Shown piece by piece: positions 11,485 to 23,693 of a stretch of 64,000 nucleotides of DNA. Source of the DNA: Eupeodes corollae (taxonomy: Eukaryota; Arthropoda; Insecta; Diptera; Syrphidae). The stretch is from the NCBI RefSeq assembly GCF_945859685.1, contig NC_079147.1, forward strand, positions 96,278,315 through 96,342,314. The letters run 5' to 3'. A program made the position numbers and the translations under genes. The notes below the pieces were generated by a model that did no database searches, was not told where the DNA came from, and saw only the letters and a list, made by a program, of their open reading frames with translations. The first letter of the stretch is position 1. The number at the start of each line of letters is the position of its first letter.

Positions 11485-12951
11485 TAATCAGTTCTCCTCT
11501 TCCTCTAAAAATGGTTGCTATGTTAAGTGTACTATTTTCATCCCGAAAATAATTGGATTCATTTATCTTCTATAAAGATATGACTGGGTTTGCTCTTTAA
11601 ACTCCTCTCTCAGTTTCTCATCTAGTCTCCTTATGAAAAATACAAATTCCCTCTACAAGCATCCATATTTGCAAAAGTAACATTTAGATCCAGTTTGTAT
11701 CTTCTTGCCAAAAGTTGCCACTTTTTGTAAAACAACGATTTGGAAGAGATGGCATGGCACGTTACAACAAGCCTAGTCAGACGGTTAGATGGCTGCGACA
11801 TACATTGCTTTCATTATATAATCAAAGTGAAGCTTCAAGGTTGCAGTAAATAATGGCGGCAATCCCGTTTCTAATAAAATCATATAGTTTGGACAGTTTG
11901 AAGGGAGTTTGAACAATCTCTTGAGAAAAAAAAGTAATTTGTCAACTTCTTCACTTTGTTCGTAATCCCAAACCTGAGCACCGTAAAATATGACTGATTT
12001 AGAATTAGTATCAAAAAGTGTATACTTTGCACTAAAACTGAGTGTATCCGAATAAATGCAGGATTTCATTATAGAGTTCAGTGCTGTTTTAGCGAGCTGA
12101 AGCTTGTTGGAAAGATGACTTTTCAGAGATAAATTTGATGATATTTTCATGCCAAGATATTTGTACTTCTTGACGATTTCAATATCTTCACCAGCAAATT
12201 TCCACTTTTCATTTTGGGCATACCGTCCACCGGCCTTTCGAAATATCATTATTTTGGACTTACTCTAATTCACCGTGAGATTCCATTTTGCACAGTATTC
12301 TTCAAGGTCCAAAATCATGCAACTAAGTTCATGAAAATCGACGTAAGAAGCATACAATTTCTTATGTTGGTCCTGGAACGATTGCCCAATATTCATTAGA
12401 GTGAAAATACGGTCAATTATTCAATGATTTTGCCTGAATCCAGCCTGAAAATCACTAAGCAGGTTCTCCTTTTCAGCCCATGTTGTAAGTCTTGTGAAAA
12501 GAGCAGATGAGAAAATCTTTAATGATCAGTTCAGTAAATTACTCTATAACTCTCGGCTAAATTTATGTCACCTTTTTTATGTAATGGAGCCTTTCGGTTT
12601 CTATATATCTGAAGTTAAAATAGCCAGTAATTTTATCAGGGCTACATAAATAGCACTGATAAATTTAAGAGTAATTAATCCTTTTTAAATTTTTAAGTAG
12701 AAATTTGAAACAAAAAAACTAAACTTTAGTTGTTCAAAGTCAATTTGCCTTTTCACCCAACAGAAACTAGACTTTTTTTAAATTCGGAAAATATAAAATT
12801 GTTTATGATGCATCCCTATGTTTATATTTCCTTCAATTTTATTAATGAAGGTGAAGATCGCTATCTTGAGCTTCATAGTTTTGGAACAAAACCAATAAAC
12901 CCATACCAAATAATTGTATTAAAATATTGCATTACAAGATCCATAAGAATA

Positions 12952-14460
12952 GGTTAAGTTAAAGTGGCTCTTAGTAATACGCCTAGCCGCTTGGCGTGCT
13001 TTCCTATTAGACAGTGCCCGGTTATGCCACCGATAATCAAGCTTATATAAACGATCTGTCTATATAGGGTCCACATCTAACGTTTTTTTCAACTAGTGCT
13101 TTTTTCGTGAATGGTAACGCTAAGCTCATGTCTGGTTTGACAGATAATTAGTTTTATCCTTCCGTTAAACGAATATGGTAGTGTATACGCTAGAACAATG
13201 CTGTTAACAACGCTTAGAGAAGATTCAGATTTTGCCAAAAAAAATCATATTTTCAGATAAAGCTCATTTTTATCTTGGCGTGTAAGTAAACAAGCAACAA
13301 GCACACGCCTACATTGAAAAGTCGATACACTCAAAACGAGTCACTGTTTGGTGCGGATTTTGGTGCAGAGGCATAATAGGGCCATTTTTCCTCAAAAATG
13401 AGCAAGGAGTTATCGGGCCATGTTCGACGAAATTTTGTTCACAAAAATTTAAGAGGAGTATATTGGCAACATTTGGTTTCAATAGGACTACGTGCCACAA
13501 AGCCAAAGATACATTGGATGTTTTTATAGCATTTTCAAAAAACCAGAAAGTTTTTTGGCGGACCCTTTAGAAGACCAGATGTTTTTTGTGATTATATTCT
13601 ACCTGGTGCTTGCCTTCTTCATAGCATCCAGCATTAGCAATATTTTACATGTAACGATTGGTATGCCAGCATTAGCCAAACGCGGTAGAATGGGTTGTAT
13701 ACTGTACAATTTCTGGGGAGTTCATCTGCTTAACAATTTCCTAAAATGTCTCTATTGCTCATCAAAAGGTGAATATTAAACTGTTGTGCCAGCTCCATTA
13801 GACATTATCGACAGTTATGGACTGTTATCTATTTTGTAGAGACAGAGTATAGGCATTTGATTATAGCCTGACTGTCTTTCATCGCTAATCTTTAGAATTG
13901 ATTCAAAATACTAAGGAATTACGGAGTTGCTTTTAATCCACTGCCATGAAGCTTTGAAGCAAATAGCAGAGCTTGCTGCTCAATGGTGTTAGGTAAAATA
14001 GGATGTTTGGTCTTGCGAAACGAACGAATACATAGGCAAGCTGAACGTTGGACTTGTTTTAGTTTGTCACGGTTTATAGCAATTCGCCATACCACTGCTT
14101 TGTTCGGGATTGTTAGCCTCATATATTATAAAAGAGAGGTACAGTAGATTTTTTTACTCTTTCTTGTATACTGCGTTTCCAATTTAATGTTTTGTTTAAA
14201 ATAAGACCCAGGTTTACATAGCCTTGCTTGAGAAATGTAATTGGATTTCTTGAATATAAAGGGGCGAGGGGTGTAGCAAATTGAATTTTGTATTTCCCCA
14301 AAAAATGGGACTAATTCGATTTTATGTGGGTTAAAACCCAAGCATTTTGTAATAGTTCATTTAGGATGTTAAGATGCTTTCCTGAAACCGCTATAGCAAC
14401 TTCATCCTCATATGCAATCACTCTGAAACCCTCCGCATTCAGACCAGTTGAAATTCTTGA
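12952..14460 (-). pseudogene. RNase H-bearing LINE (family C), broken and split by a mariner
   Basis: Minus-strand LINE remnant. From the top: RT motif C region GFRVIAYEDEVAIAVSGKHL (about 14440-14380; YADD has become YEDE), then HIKSN, a thumb-like block (NLGLILNKTLNWKRSIQERV, about 14215-14155), QRSACLCIRSFRKTKHPILP, and an RNase H remnant down to about 13640 (RLANAGIPIV). After the mariner insertion (13085-13625) the C-terminal part resumes at 13070 (ITGHCLIGKHAKRLGVL). The 3' end, on the minus strand, is GCCACTTTAACTTAACCTA. The same 3' end appears in the copies at 22560-22600 and 63510-63535. RT plus RNase H and this wording resemble the R1/LOA-like group; that placement is tentative. 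Confidence 0.78.
13085..13625 (+). pseudogene. Mariner (DD41D-like) transposase fragment inside LINE C
   Basis: Reads IFSDKAHFYLGV (first catalytic Asp present, next residue E to K), VNKQ, RVTVWCGFWCRGIIGPFFLK and WFQ-stop-D-Y in place of WFQQDG, all in the plus frame with stops and frameshifts. The N-terminal DNA-binding part is missing and no clear terminal repeats remain. It separates the RNase H and C-terminal parts of the LINE, so it inserted after that copy. Confidence 0.72.
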
Positions 14461-14570
14461 AAATTATTTTAAGAAATAATAAATCCATTAAATAAATATG
14501 AGTTAAAGAGTGCATATAAAAAAAACGAATCATTAAAATTCCTTTTCTGTACAGAAGAAAAAAAAATGAT

Positions 14571-14624
14571 AAACTAGGCCTTGGTTCTCAACGGACTGTC
14601 GCGCCACCCAATTTATTTTTTTTT
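14571..14624 (+). mobile_element. SINE 3' end only
   Basis: AACTAGGCCTTGGTTCTCAA then CGGACTGTCGCGCCACCC and a T-rich ATTT tail. Only the last ~55 bases of the family are present. Confidence 0.75.
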
Positions 14625-17600
14625 AGGGCGTATACGTACTGCTCTTTTGCGACAAAAATTCATAGAAAATAATTATCAATAATCTGCTATAACGAACTTT
14701 TATAATAAAATGTAGGTATATATTTTGTTTGATATTGTTTACTTACATAGTTTGACGAATTTTACTGAAAGCGAAAAAATACACTTAAAGTATGTACAAA
14801 CCATAACCATACCTTTTAGTTTCAGAGAAAACGTTTGCTCTTGTATTTAATAAAATGTTAACTTAATCTAAAAGATATAGTAAAATAATTTTAAGAACAA
14901 AAACAGCTAATACGTAATTCTAATTTCTAAAAATATTTTCTTAGTTTAAACACGTTTTTTTGTTATTGAGCAGATTTAAGCTAATTTTGTATTTTCAAAA
15001 AGTTGATCTAAACTAAAATATTCAGGTTGCAAACCTTTTTTACCTAAAAGAGCCTATATCTATATTTGTAAAATGAAAAGATCAAAATCATGTTTCTTTT
15101 TTTCTAAATTTCAAACTTAAAAAAGGAAACTCCTCAAAAAAAAACATAACTGACACCAACTGGTCAGTTCAATACAGCTGCGCTTGTCTATGCTATATAG
15201 TATATCAAATAACAGAAGACATCAGATAAACCTTTACATTCTTCTTATTCCCTAGAGAAAGCAAGAAAACTGTAAGAAATTAATTATTATTTCAATCGCG
15301 TCAGGTGCAGCGAGAAATCTTAATACATAAATCAACCTCTATACACTTCACTGGACAAACGCCATTTCAAGTAAAACCAGGTAATTCTCTACCACACCGT
15401 GTATACTATGGCACTTTCGACGGAGAAACATTACGGATTTACTTCAAAAACAGGTAGATACACCTTAAGATATTTTATTCAAAATGATGTCGACATTTAT
15501 TTATTCTGTTGTATTTCTTTTTATTTTTTTGGTAAAAAGAAAATAAGAAGAAAAAATCTTCATAAGTTTTATGTGTTTTACTACCTTTGAATTATCAAAA
15601 AGATTGCATCAGGTTGATAGGGGATGAGAAACTCATCTCCTCCGCTCCGTCACGAATCGTCGACCTTTAATAAATTTTCTTTTAGACACCATCAGCAGCA
15701 GCACCACCACCACCACCACTGGGAGATGGGACTTTTTTCATTTATGATGACTCTATCAGTTTTCCATGAAGAGAAAGTCATCTTCAGAGGGGAGGGCAAC
15801 GAAAGGGAAAAGAAAAAGAGAAGAACAACGAAAAAACCCAAAAAAAAACACAAGATGAAGAAAATTAATATAATCAAGAGGACAACGACTTGTATACGAT
15901 TACAAAGCCCCAGCCGAATAAATTTCTGTGCACGTCAACGTTTCCATTGTTTCTTCTTCCCTCCTCTGTCTTGGTCTTGAGAGAAGGTATGAACTTGTTC
16001 TTTCCATTCTATCTCTGGCTTCGTATCTTTTTGTTAGGACTTTAATAAAACAAAAAGCAAATACCTGTTTGTCTCAATTATATCAGAGGGTTTGGCCCCT
16101 GCCATTGGCCACGAAAGCGGCCATCAGGTCCAGTGAAGTATAATTTCAGTAGGTAGGTAGGTTTAGGTAAGGCAGGTATAAGCCGAAAAGCAAACCAAAT
16201 TAAAGAAACAAAAACGACAAGAGATACCACAACGATACTTAAGGAATTACCATTTTTCTTTTAATTCATCCTTTGTATAAAGGCTATGGCCAAGAAAATG
16301 CCTAAAAACCTCCTATAGGAGCCGAAACGCGACGCGACGTTTAGAGAAAGATATAACATTTTTTTGTTCGTCGTTGGTTCGAAAGCCAGCAACTTCAGGA
16401 TGTAGGTATATGTACCTTCTTCGAGGCTAAAAGTAAATCGATGAACACACCGTCTCATTTCTGAAGGTATAGCATTGGGTTGGGCTTATATAAAAGAAAT
16501 GCCGAACGTAATAAAATGTGGAATTTATTTCAATTAATAAATGCACCGTGCATGATTCAAACCCTCGTACCTACTGTGTGTGCATGCGGAGCACCTACAT
16601 ATTTCTGGGCATATTCAATTTAATCCAAAGCTGTGGTAGAATTCTAAAAGAGTCATCATTATCATCAACAGCGTGGGGCAAATGAACTAACCACGACATA
16701 TTCTTCTTAAATGCATTTTGATGTTTCGTTTGGTTTCATTTTTATTTTGGTATTTTTTGGTGGCCCTTTTTGTGTAGGCTTGAGAAGCTGAGGGCGGTTA
16801 ATATAAGACTTTATGGAAATTAGATCGTTTTTGATTTTTATGCTACACATTTTCTTTCCTTTTTGTTGAATTTGTATATATTTTAAATCTAAGTTGAATG
16901 CTTTTAATTTGTGAAGGTATACTTTTTTAAAAAGACTTTAACGAAGAGATTATTCATAAGTTTTTTTCATGGTTTGAAAGAATTCATTTGTGGTTGAAAT
17001 AATATAAGATCTCTTTTGTTGATTAAGCTTATCAAATATTGTAATGTAACATGTTTTAATTAGATAACTCAGACTTACATCCAAAATTCGATTTTTTTCT
17101 ATGAACGGAATTATTTTTTATTTACAAAACCTTTGTTGTACCACAAATAGTGCAAAGGTTTTCATAAAAAGTTTTCCGATATTATCTTTAAAATTAATAG
17201 CTGCCAATTTGCTGAAGATACGAGTACTTCCGTCAAATTGGTCTTTATATATTCAAACTGTTTTATGAAACGACCACAAGTTTCACGGAACAAAACAGTT
17301 GATATAATCTTCATACCGATAGGAAAAGTATTATCTGTTAGCTGATTTTGAGTCTCCTGAGTCTATGATGGACCGAACGTCGAAGAAGATATAAATTACG
17401 GAATCCGATTCCTGGCATTAAAAATGTATCGTTCATAGAACGCTAGTGCAATCTTATCACCGCAAAAATTGTACCAACCTAATTTTCTGCGTAATAACAA
17501 ATCGCACCGCCAGCCTAAGAACTGCTAAAACAGTTTCATTGGAAGAATGGAGAGGCTTTTCAACAATCGTTATTGTATTTTCAGAAGCCCAAATGCTACA

Positions 17601-17925
17601 GTAATCAAAAATTCGTTTTTTTTTCAAGATTGGATGGAGGCAAAATGTAATTATTTCTAATTTCATAAACAAAAACTTCGGAGAACCTCAAAGAAGTCAA
17701 CTTGATTCATTACTTTTTATAAAAAGTTTTTCTATATAATTTTTAAAATTGAAAGCTGCTATAGGATTTAGCATCTAGTGTTTGGTGGATGTTTTGTACG
17801 GGTAAAGTTTCACTCACTTCACGAAATTTAATAATTGCAATAATCTTTATACTGAAGGAAAGAGTATTATCCGTGATGGCTGTAATTTTGATTCCAATTA
17901 TTCTGTGAACGACCGAACTTACAAA
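14625..17925. other. No supported gene; low-complexity tracts
   Basis: Contains a CAG/CAC trinucleotide run at about 15688-15721, purine-rich blocks to about 15860, and a GGTA run at 16150-16166. The frame at 15624-15980 is open only because of these repeats (His/Gln then Lys-rich) and has no recognisable domain. No transposon ends seen. Confidence 0.5.
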
Positions 17926-18145
17926 ATAAATCAGGTGGCTCAACTGTCCGTTGAGAACTAGTGCCTAGTGACTTACAACTTCAACCATTCCTGTGTGCTA
18001 GTAATTTTGTCAGAACTTACAGTTTAAAGTCAAATTCAAACAGCAAATCTTGAAAAAGCACTTTTCGTGACGAGAATTACTCTTGGAGGAATTGTCAATT
18101 CCTGGCAAGAAGCAACCCGTAAAAAAGACTTTACTACGACGAACC
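17926..18145 (-). mobile_element. SINE fragment lacking the tRNA head
   Basis: On the plus strand it opens with the complement of the tail (AAATAAATCAGGTGGCTCAA), then CTGTCCGTTGAGAACTAG, and ends near CCCGTAAAAAAGAC. The body blocks match 40811-41104; box A and box B are missing. Confidence 0.78.
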
Positions 18146-19485
18146 TTAGTATTAAGAATTTAATGTCAAGACTTGAGCATGTACCCATTTAAAATTCAAA
18201 TATTCAACTTTCTGAAAATATATGGCGATCCTCAACTGCGACATAGGTATACATGTTTTTTAAATAAGAGCTTTGATTTCTATATTCAAAACCAGGTAAT
18301 TTCTAATGATGCTTTTTTTATTGAAAACGGTATCAATTCTCTGGATAACTTAGCGAATTCAAACTATAAAATCTTCAATGGACTTGGATATCATCGGTCT
18401 TATTTTTTACTTGTCTTCGAATAAAAAGGTTAAGGTAATGATCTTGGCGTTTGTTCGTGATGATTTCTTTGAGAAATAACACGTTAAAGAAACTTTTCAT
18501 AAATTCCATTGTTTTTTGCTTTTGTGTCACGTAACAACAACTTGATGAAAACAAACAGCGTTAGTCCAATCCATTAACTGCATAAATTGCATCAGCCCTA
18601 TTTTCAACGTAATTACAAATCGCACTAAAAACCACCAAAATACTTAAGAAGTCGTTACAGTCTTGTGTGTACTAAGGCCTCACCCAACAAACTTCTCGAT
18701 CTAGCACCAAAATAGTGACATTTTATTTATGGTAATGCTTTTCAACAGTTGTTTTTCAAAGTCCTTAATGTGACAGTATTCCAACAAAATGTAGGTAACT
18801 ATTATGTACATCACTTACTATCCCAACACCTCAAATTTGTTCAACAATTCAACTATTCCGGTTAGAGCACCCGATGCTACCCGATGACCTTAAAGTGCCT
18901 TAGTACCTATTATAAGTTGTGACTGTAAAATATTTACCATTTTTTAAATGAATTTCCAGAGTATTTCCCTTTTTAATATTATATAGTTTTTACTTCTCAA
19001 GTTTTGAAATAAGAAATCTCCAAAAAAAAATTAATTCTGCCGATGTGACGGGCTACCTCTTATTTTACAATCAAGTCTTTTCAACTTGATTCATAATCAT
19101 TATTCAACCCATCTCACGTAGATATTATGAATTGGCGATCAAAATATTTCAATTTGACATTAGTTAGATTTTTTTTGTTGAATTTTCGGAAATCGAAGGT
19201 CTATGCATATAAACAACAAGTCACGCTACCTTCAAAGCCGTCGGAAACCATTGAATTCCCTCAGTCGCGTCGGTGATCAACAACGAGGTTATTAAAAATT
19301 TGATAATTTTGATGAGTTTGTTTTTAATTTCAAGAAAGTTGGTGCTGTAAAATCATCGACTTATTTGCGCCACTGACATAGTTGTATTTTTTCTTGTGGC
19401 ATCCTTTTTTGACTGTTACTTAAACGATCTAATGCTCCAGTGAAAAATCCAACTGCAGTAATTCCCTTAGAATTATAAAAAGCCC
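18146..19485. other. No supported feature
   Basis: AT-rich; only a short plus frame at 18173-18424 with no recognisable motif. Confidence 0.55.
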
Positions 19486-19625
19486 AACTTCATCTTTACT
19501 ACAACATACAGAGATTCGTTCTTTAGCCGTACTACGTGAATATGGTATGTGAAAGGATACCCTGTCTTTCCCTGTCACTGTTATGTCCAAGAACTCAATG
19601 TTTACACTACTTCTTAGTTTATTAA
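19486..19625 (+). pseudogene. LINE family A, C-terminal fragment
   Basis: Plus-strand reading TTYRDSFFSRTT, stop, IWYVKGYPVFPCHCYVQELN corresponds to the last coding part of family A (compare RDSFFSRTSRMWNALL near 2340). Only about 45 codons remain. Confidence 0.72.
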
Positions 19626-21594
19626 ATCTATGCTTAGTAGAAAGAAGTTTTCACTGGAAAGTTGTGTACAAATCTTCTAAATTTTTCCTTGATTTTGCAG
19701 AAAACTTAATTCAAATAGAGCTATTTTAAGTTCAAAGTGGAAATGAACCCTATAGCAATTATAATCACTTCTCATGCTGCAGTTTACCACTTTCCTAAAA
19801 ATATATATTTATCAACATGAAGGTAGCGTTTTCAATTGTTATATTGGCCATGTCTCGTCACTTATAAAAGCATCATTTAGATGGTCATCATCTTGTACCG
19901 CACCATCGTATATATTTCGGAAATAAAACATCAATAAATAAAATAAGTACTAAGAGCTGGCTGATGTGAGAAAAGCAACAACAAAAAATTAAGTATCCTT
20001 ACAACCATGCAGGATGAATGAGGAACGATTTATATATACGACATGATGACGATATGGACGACAGACGAGGACGACGACGACGATGAGGACGATGAGGACG
20101 AGGATGACGAAATGTGTTCTTCACTTAAGCACTGCGTGTTACATGCCACAGCTTGAAGCTGCCCAGAAGGGATTCACTCGATCTTCAATATAATGCTATA
20201 CACCCATACTATACTATACCAAGGATTCTCCATCAAATTATAAGTGCTGCGGTGCGGTGCTTCTTTTGGATGTTACTTTCGACAACAAGCCAAGAATGGT
20301 GTGGTAAATCGGAAGTTAAAATAGGTAATAAAAAGCCGCAATAAAAATCTATGAATGACACATTAAATCAATCGCCGAAAATCACATAAATAATATCACG
20401 GAGTCTGAGAGAGTGAATATAGCGTGACGCTCAAAGTGTGATGCTGTAAGATGAAATTTTATACATTAGAAAGAACTTGCAGTTAAAATTTTTAAATTTT
20501 TTTGAAGAACAGAAATTCTGTGTAGCAAACTTTAGACGGAATATATTTCAAAATCTGTCACCAAACTATTCTAAGAGTTTTTTGAAATATATGTTAGAAG
20601 ACAAACATCTATTTCAAAAATCTGGGATTTTTATATTTTTTCTTTAAGATTTGTGTAAAATGAATGCAAATGTTCAAAACTAACTGTGCCTCTGCGATTG
20701 CACTGTGCATTCATTAATTTTTTGAAATTGGAAATTTGTGTTTTACGGGAGAGTATTATTTTATTATTTCTGACCCCTATAAGGTTCTAAGTTTTTTCTT
20801 TGTTTAATGCATAGATAAGCAATTTATTTGAAGTATTTTTTTTTTTTGCTTAATAGACGATGCTCCAAAGTCACAAATAAGTTGATAACGCCTTCTATTA
20901 TAGCACAAACATATAAATACAACTTATATTAAAGTTTAGAAAAAGAAATAAACAAGAATTCTCTAAGGGGACAAAACTTTTTGAAACTAATAAAAAACTC
21001 TACTAAAATGTACAGTGCAAGTTTTGAAATCAAAGTAAACAGGGTTGTCGGGAATCTTTAAAAAGTTATTCTAAAAATAAATAAAGACTTATAGGGTAAC
21101 TTTTAAATTAAGAAAGATAGATAGCGTTTTCACATAAAATTGTGATAGTAAGTACATAAGTTATTCATGCAAATGTTGTTCGTTTGTCTTGTGATGAGAT
21201 TGATTTTATATTTTCGTATATATTATGTAAAAGTTTGCATTCTAGAATAATAATTCATTTTGTGGTACGTGAATTAAAAAAAAGTGTTAGTCCCTTTTCA
21301 GCCATCAACAAAAAAAAACACCTCTTTAGTTGTTAAGGGAACACATATGTTTGTTATTTCTTTTTTTAGTTCAACTTTGACTTATGTAAACCAAACATAG
21401 TTTCTATAAAAATATGATAAAATATAATCAAAACATTTAACTACTCTGGAAACTATAATTAAGTATGCAATTGCTATGCAAACGTGAAATATGCTTACTT
21501 GATTTTTCTATGAATATAGTCTTTATACAGTTTAATCAGAGCAAAAAAAATACAAAGCTTCTAGCATCAGCAGAATGGTAGATTGCTTTAGATA
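19626..21594. other. Unassigned; contains an acidic-codon repeat
   Basis: No gene supported apart from the repeat at 20041-20112. The frame at 20153-20344 has no recognisable domain. AT-rich with poly-A and poly-T runs. Confidence 0.5.
20041..20112 (+). repeat. GAC/GAT/GAG trinucleotide repeat
   Basis: Runs of GACGACGACGATGAGGACGA type. One plus frame (ATG near 20043) reads MMTIWTTDEDDDDDEDDED and then closes at an in-frame TGA after CVLHATA, giving about 37 codons. Best treated as a simple repeat; a coding role is not supported. Confidence 0.65.
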
Positions 21595-21599
21595 AAGGT

Positions 21600-22600
21600 A
21601 TTGCTTCTAACGACCCCATTTGCGGCACTTGGTACAATACTCTGCCTTACACCTTATGATATAATAAGCAAGCAAATAGGTCGCATTGTGTTAACAAAAA
21701 CATTGGCTACTTTGTTATTCTTATGTATTTAGAATCAATTGCAAAGCACATAGTCTACAACATCCAACAACTGCAATTCGAGAGAATCCACCAGATTTCT
21801 ATACCTTTCAGATCTTTCTGGGACAATAATGCATTCCCACAAGATGAGTCAATCTATTTTAAAGATAGATACAAAAAATGAAGAGGTTGGTGGAGGTGTG
21901 TACTCTAAAACATTGAAATTAAGTCTCTCATTCTTCGTTCTCAATCATAATAGTGTGTTGCAATTGGATTTTTTGGCGATAAAAGGAGTCGTATTCCCGC
22001 TTAAAGAACTCGTGATATCAACATATAATATCCGTATTTTCTCAGATAGTCAGGCCACTATAAAATCCCTGGACTCTGTGTCGACAAACTCCGTAAAACC
22101 CTATAAAATTCAATAATCCCTAATATAGATGGCACAAAAGTTTAACCTTTGCTGGGTGCGGGCCATAGAGACATTGCAAGAAATTGTAATGCAGATAAAC
22201 TCAGCAGAATCCATACCACCACGTTTTGCTAATACTGGCATACCATTGCTAGCGTGGTAACCGGACAATGTCTAATATAAAAGCATGCAACGCTGCTTGG
22301 CGCATTCTCAAATGACTTTTGCAGAAGCTGTTTGGATGAGGAAGAGTAGGAAACAACTATTTTTCTCCTCTGTATATTTCTTGCTCTGGCTCAAAAATAC
22401 AAGAATTACCTAGGAGAATTCTTCTTTCACTATCTAAACGATCTTAATCATATCACCATAATCAGCCCCTCACGTTTCGTAAGGGACTCAAACTGGTTTC
22501 ATTGAGAAGAAAGCCTCAATATTCATGTGGCATCACAATGGGCCAATAAACTGCCCTAAGAGTGTCGTTCTTCATCATTGACAGCCATTTTAACCTAACC
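21600..22600 (+). pseudogene. LINE family C, RT end to 3' end with RNase H domain (left arm)
   Basis: The open frame at 21829-22116 is the RNase H domain: ILKIDTKNEEVGGGVYS (first Asp), LQLDFLAIKG where relatives have QAEI (Glu replaced by Asp), and IRIFSDSQATIKSLDSV (third catalytic Asp present). After a stop the frame continues with CRSCLDEEE and LALAQKYKNYLGEFFFHYL. This is the cysteine-containing tail expected after RNase H. The 3' end is GCCATTTTAACCTAACCTA near 22585-22604. Broken by stops (for example the codon after CLI near 22278). Confidence 0.82.
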
Positions 22601-22699
22601 TAGCATTGGTGGTACAAATCTGAACAATTAGCAGTGATTTTATTGACTTGATATATGCGATCACTCATCTGTGACGCACTGACCTAGAACTAAAAGCTC

Positions 22700-22975
22700 A
22701 TCAGATGGGGCTTACACTATGTAACTCGATTCTACAATGAAATTGCTTGAATTCGAAAAATTGGTACTATTTGACTACTTTCGAACAAACGAGAATCGAA
22801 TAGTAACTATCTTCTGAAACAAAAAACACCTTGCTGCATTTTTGGAGACATCACTAATGTGATCGTTTCACATGAGGTAGTTGGTGATACCCATACCGAG
22901 AATATCGAGATGCTGAATCTCCTCTATGTAAATGCCATCCATGGATAATGGCAACGGGGTTATACCTAACTTTAA
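22700..22975 (-). pseudogene. LINE family A fragment (left arm)
   Basis: Minus strand reads PLPLSMDGIYIEEIQHLDIL, GMGITNYLM, stop, NDHISDVSKNAARCFLF. This corresponds to PLPLSMDGTCINDTEHLNIP and NDHIHDVAKNAASCLCFLRR of the family A copy at 2469-2963. Truncated on both sides; it lies between LINE C and the helicase. Confidence 0.8.
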
Positions 22976-23498
22976 TTGATTCACAAGATGCTCTCATTGA
23001 CCGGATATTTCCCGATGTACGCAGACAATTTACAAATCATGATAGCTGGCAAAAAGGGCAATTTTAGCAGCAAAACAATTTGGATGAAAGAAAAAAAGAA
23101 AAAGAATTAAATCTCAAGATACAACATTTGTTACCAGGAGACTTGGTTTCATACAAATCTATTGATACACTTTGTCATGCTACCGAAGCTGTAAATTATC
23201 CAACTGAGTTTTCAAACTCATTGGATTAACCAGGCAAGCCACCGCATAACTTACAACTGAAGGTTGTATCTTCGGTGATTTTGTTTCATAATTTGAACCC
23301 ACCACGGTTGTGCAACTGCACGCGATTAACAATTAAAAAATAATGAAAAATTTTATCGAAGTCATAATTCTAAATGCATTTGCAAAGACTATCAATAGGT
23401 CTCAAGGCCTAACTAAATCTATCTGCAGCTTAAATTTGAGCACTTCGTGTTTTTCACATGGAGAATTATACGTGGCGTGCTCTCGAGTGGACAAACCA
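22972..23498 (+). pseudogene. Helitron Pif1-like helicase C-terminal region, cut (left arm)
   Basis: Reads DALIDRIFPDVRRQFTNHD, then in a shifted frame LAKRAILAAKQFG, HLLPGDLVSYKSIDTL, EAVNYPTEFSNSLD, stop, PGKPPHNLQLKV, NLNPPRLCNCTRLTIKK, stop. The last open segment is MKNFIEVIILNAFAKTINRS and CFSHGELYVACSRVDKP. These are the last helicase motifs of Helitron Rep/helicase proteins (relatives have AFAMTINKSQGQ and LYVACSRV). The frame ends abruptly at 23498, where the inverted Helitron-end segment begins. Confidence 0.85.
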
Positions 23499-23651
23499 AA
23501 ACGTCGTTTTGTCATATAAATAATTTCTAGAGAATATTTTGCTAGAAATAAATAACTTATTGTAAGTATGTAAGGATGTGGAATATAAGTGAAAGCACGG
23601 TGACAAAATATTAAAATAACAAATCACCTAATTGATATTTTTAATTTATTA
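23498..23651 (-). repeat. Inner 154 bp Helitron 3'-end segment, truncated at the palindrome
   Basis: Reverse complement of 25668-25821, identical over 154 bases by eye. In helicase orientation it follows the helicase stop by about 40-115 bases and runs to AAAACGACGTTTT, a small palindrome. There it stops and the inverted arm begins, 13 bases short of the CTGG end found in the outer copy. Confidence 0.88.
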
Positions 23652-23693
23652 AAATTAATTCTTTAATTACTACAATACTACAAACAAAAAATA

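Larger units (their letters stand above)
9790..12660 (-). pseudogene. LINE (family B) reverse transcriptase, broken and split by a pogo-type element
   Basis: Minus-strand non-LTR pol remnant. Reading down from 12660: a KKGD-type RT entry region (around 12580), then NLLSDFQAGFRQNH (about 12470-12430), then DRIFTLMNIGQSFQDQHKKL (about 12420-12350). A deletion follows that removes most of the palm between VDF and the segment after the YADD motif. The region LEEYCAKWNLTVN is interrupted by one stop, and then comes the open frame 12249-11785 (KYKYLGMKISSNLSL, FYGAQVWDYE, LPSNCPNYMILLETGLPPLF). After 11490 the frame is interrupted by the DNA transposon at 10103-11484 and resumes at 10098-9841 with a cysteine-rich tail (CTLCNLRSREDVFHLIAVCP). 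A second copy lies at 44325-45660. The clade is not assigned with confidence. Confidence 0.82.
21595..23498 (+). repeat. Left arm of a ~1.9 kb near-perfect inverted repeat
   Basis: Reverse complement of 23766-25668. Paired coordinates add to 47263 from the outer edge to about 22820 and to 47264 from there inward, because the left arm has one extra A in a poly-A run. By eye I found that single-base indel and one substitution (22388 versus 24875); the comparison was by reading, not alignment. The arm holds, in order, LINE C (plus), a LINE A piece (minus) and the Helitron helicase C-terminus (plus). The outer edge cuts through LINE C sequence. Confidence 0.93.

Noticed and set aside
15624..15980. 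118-codon frame with a His/Gln run
   Set aside because: Open because of CAG/CAC and A-rich repeats; no domain, no splice context.
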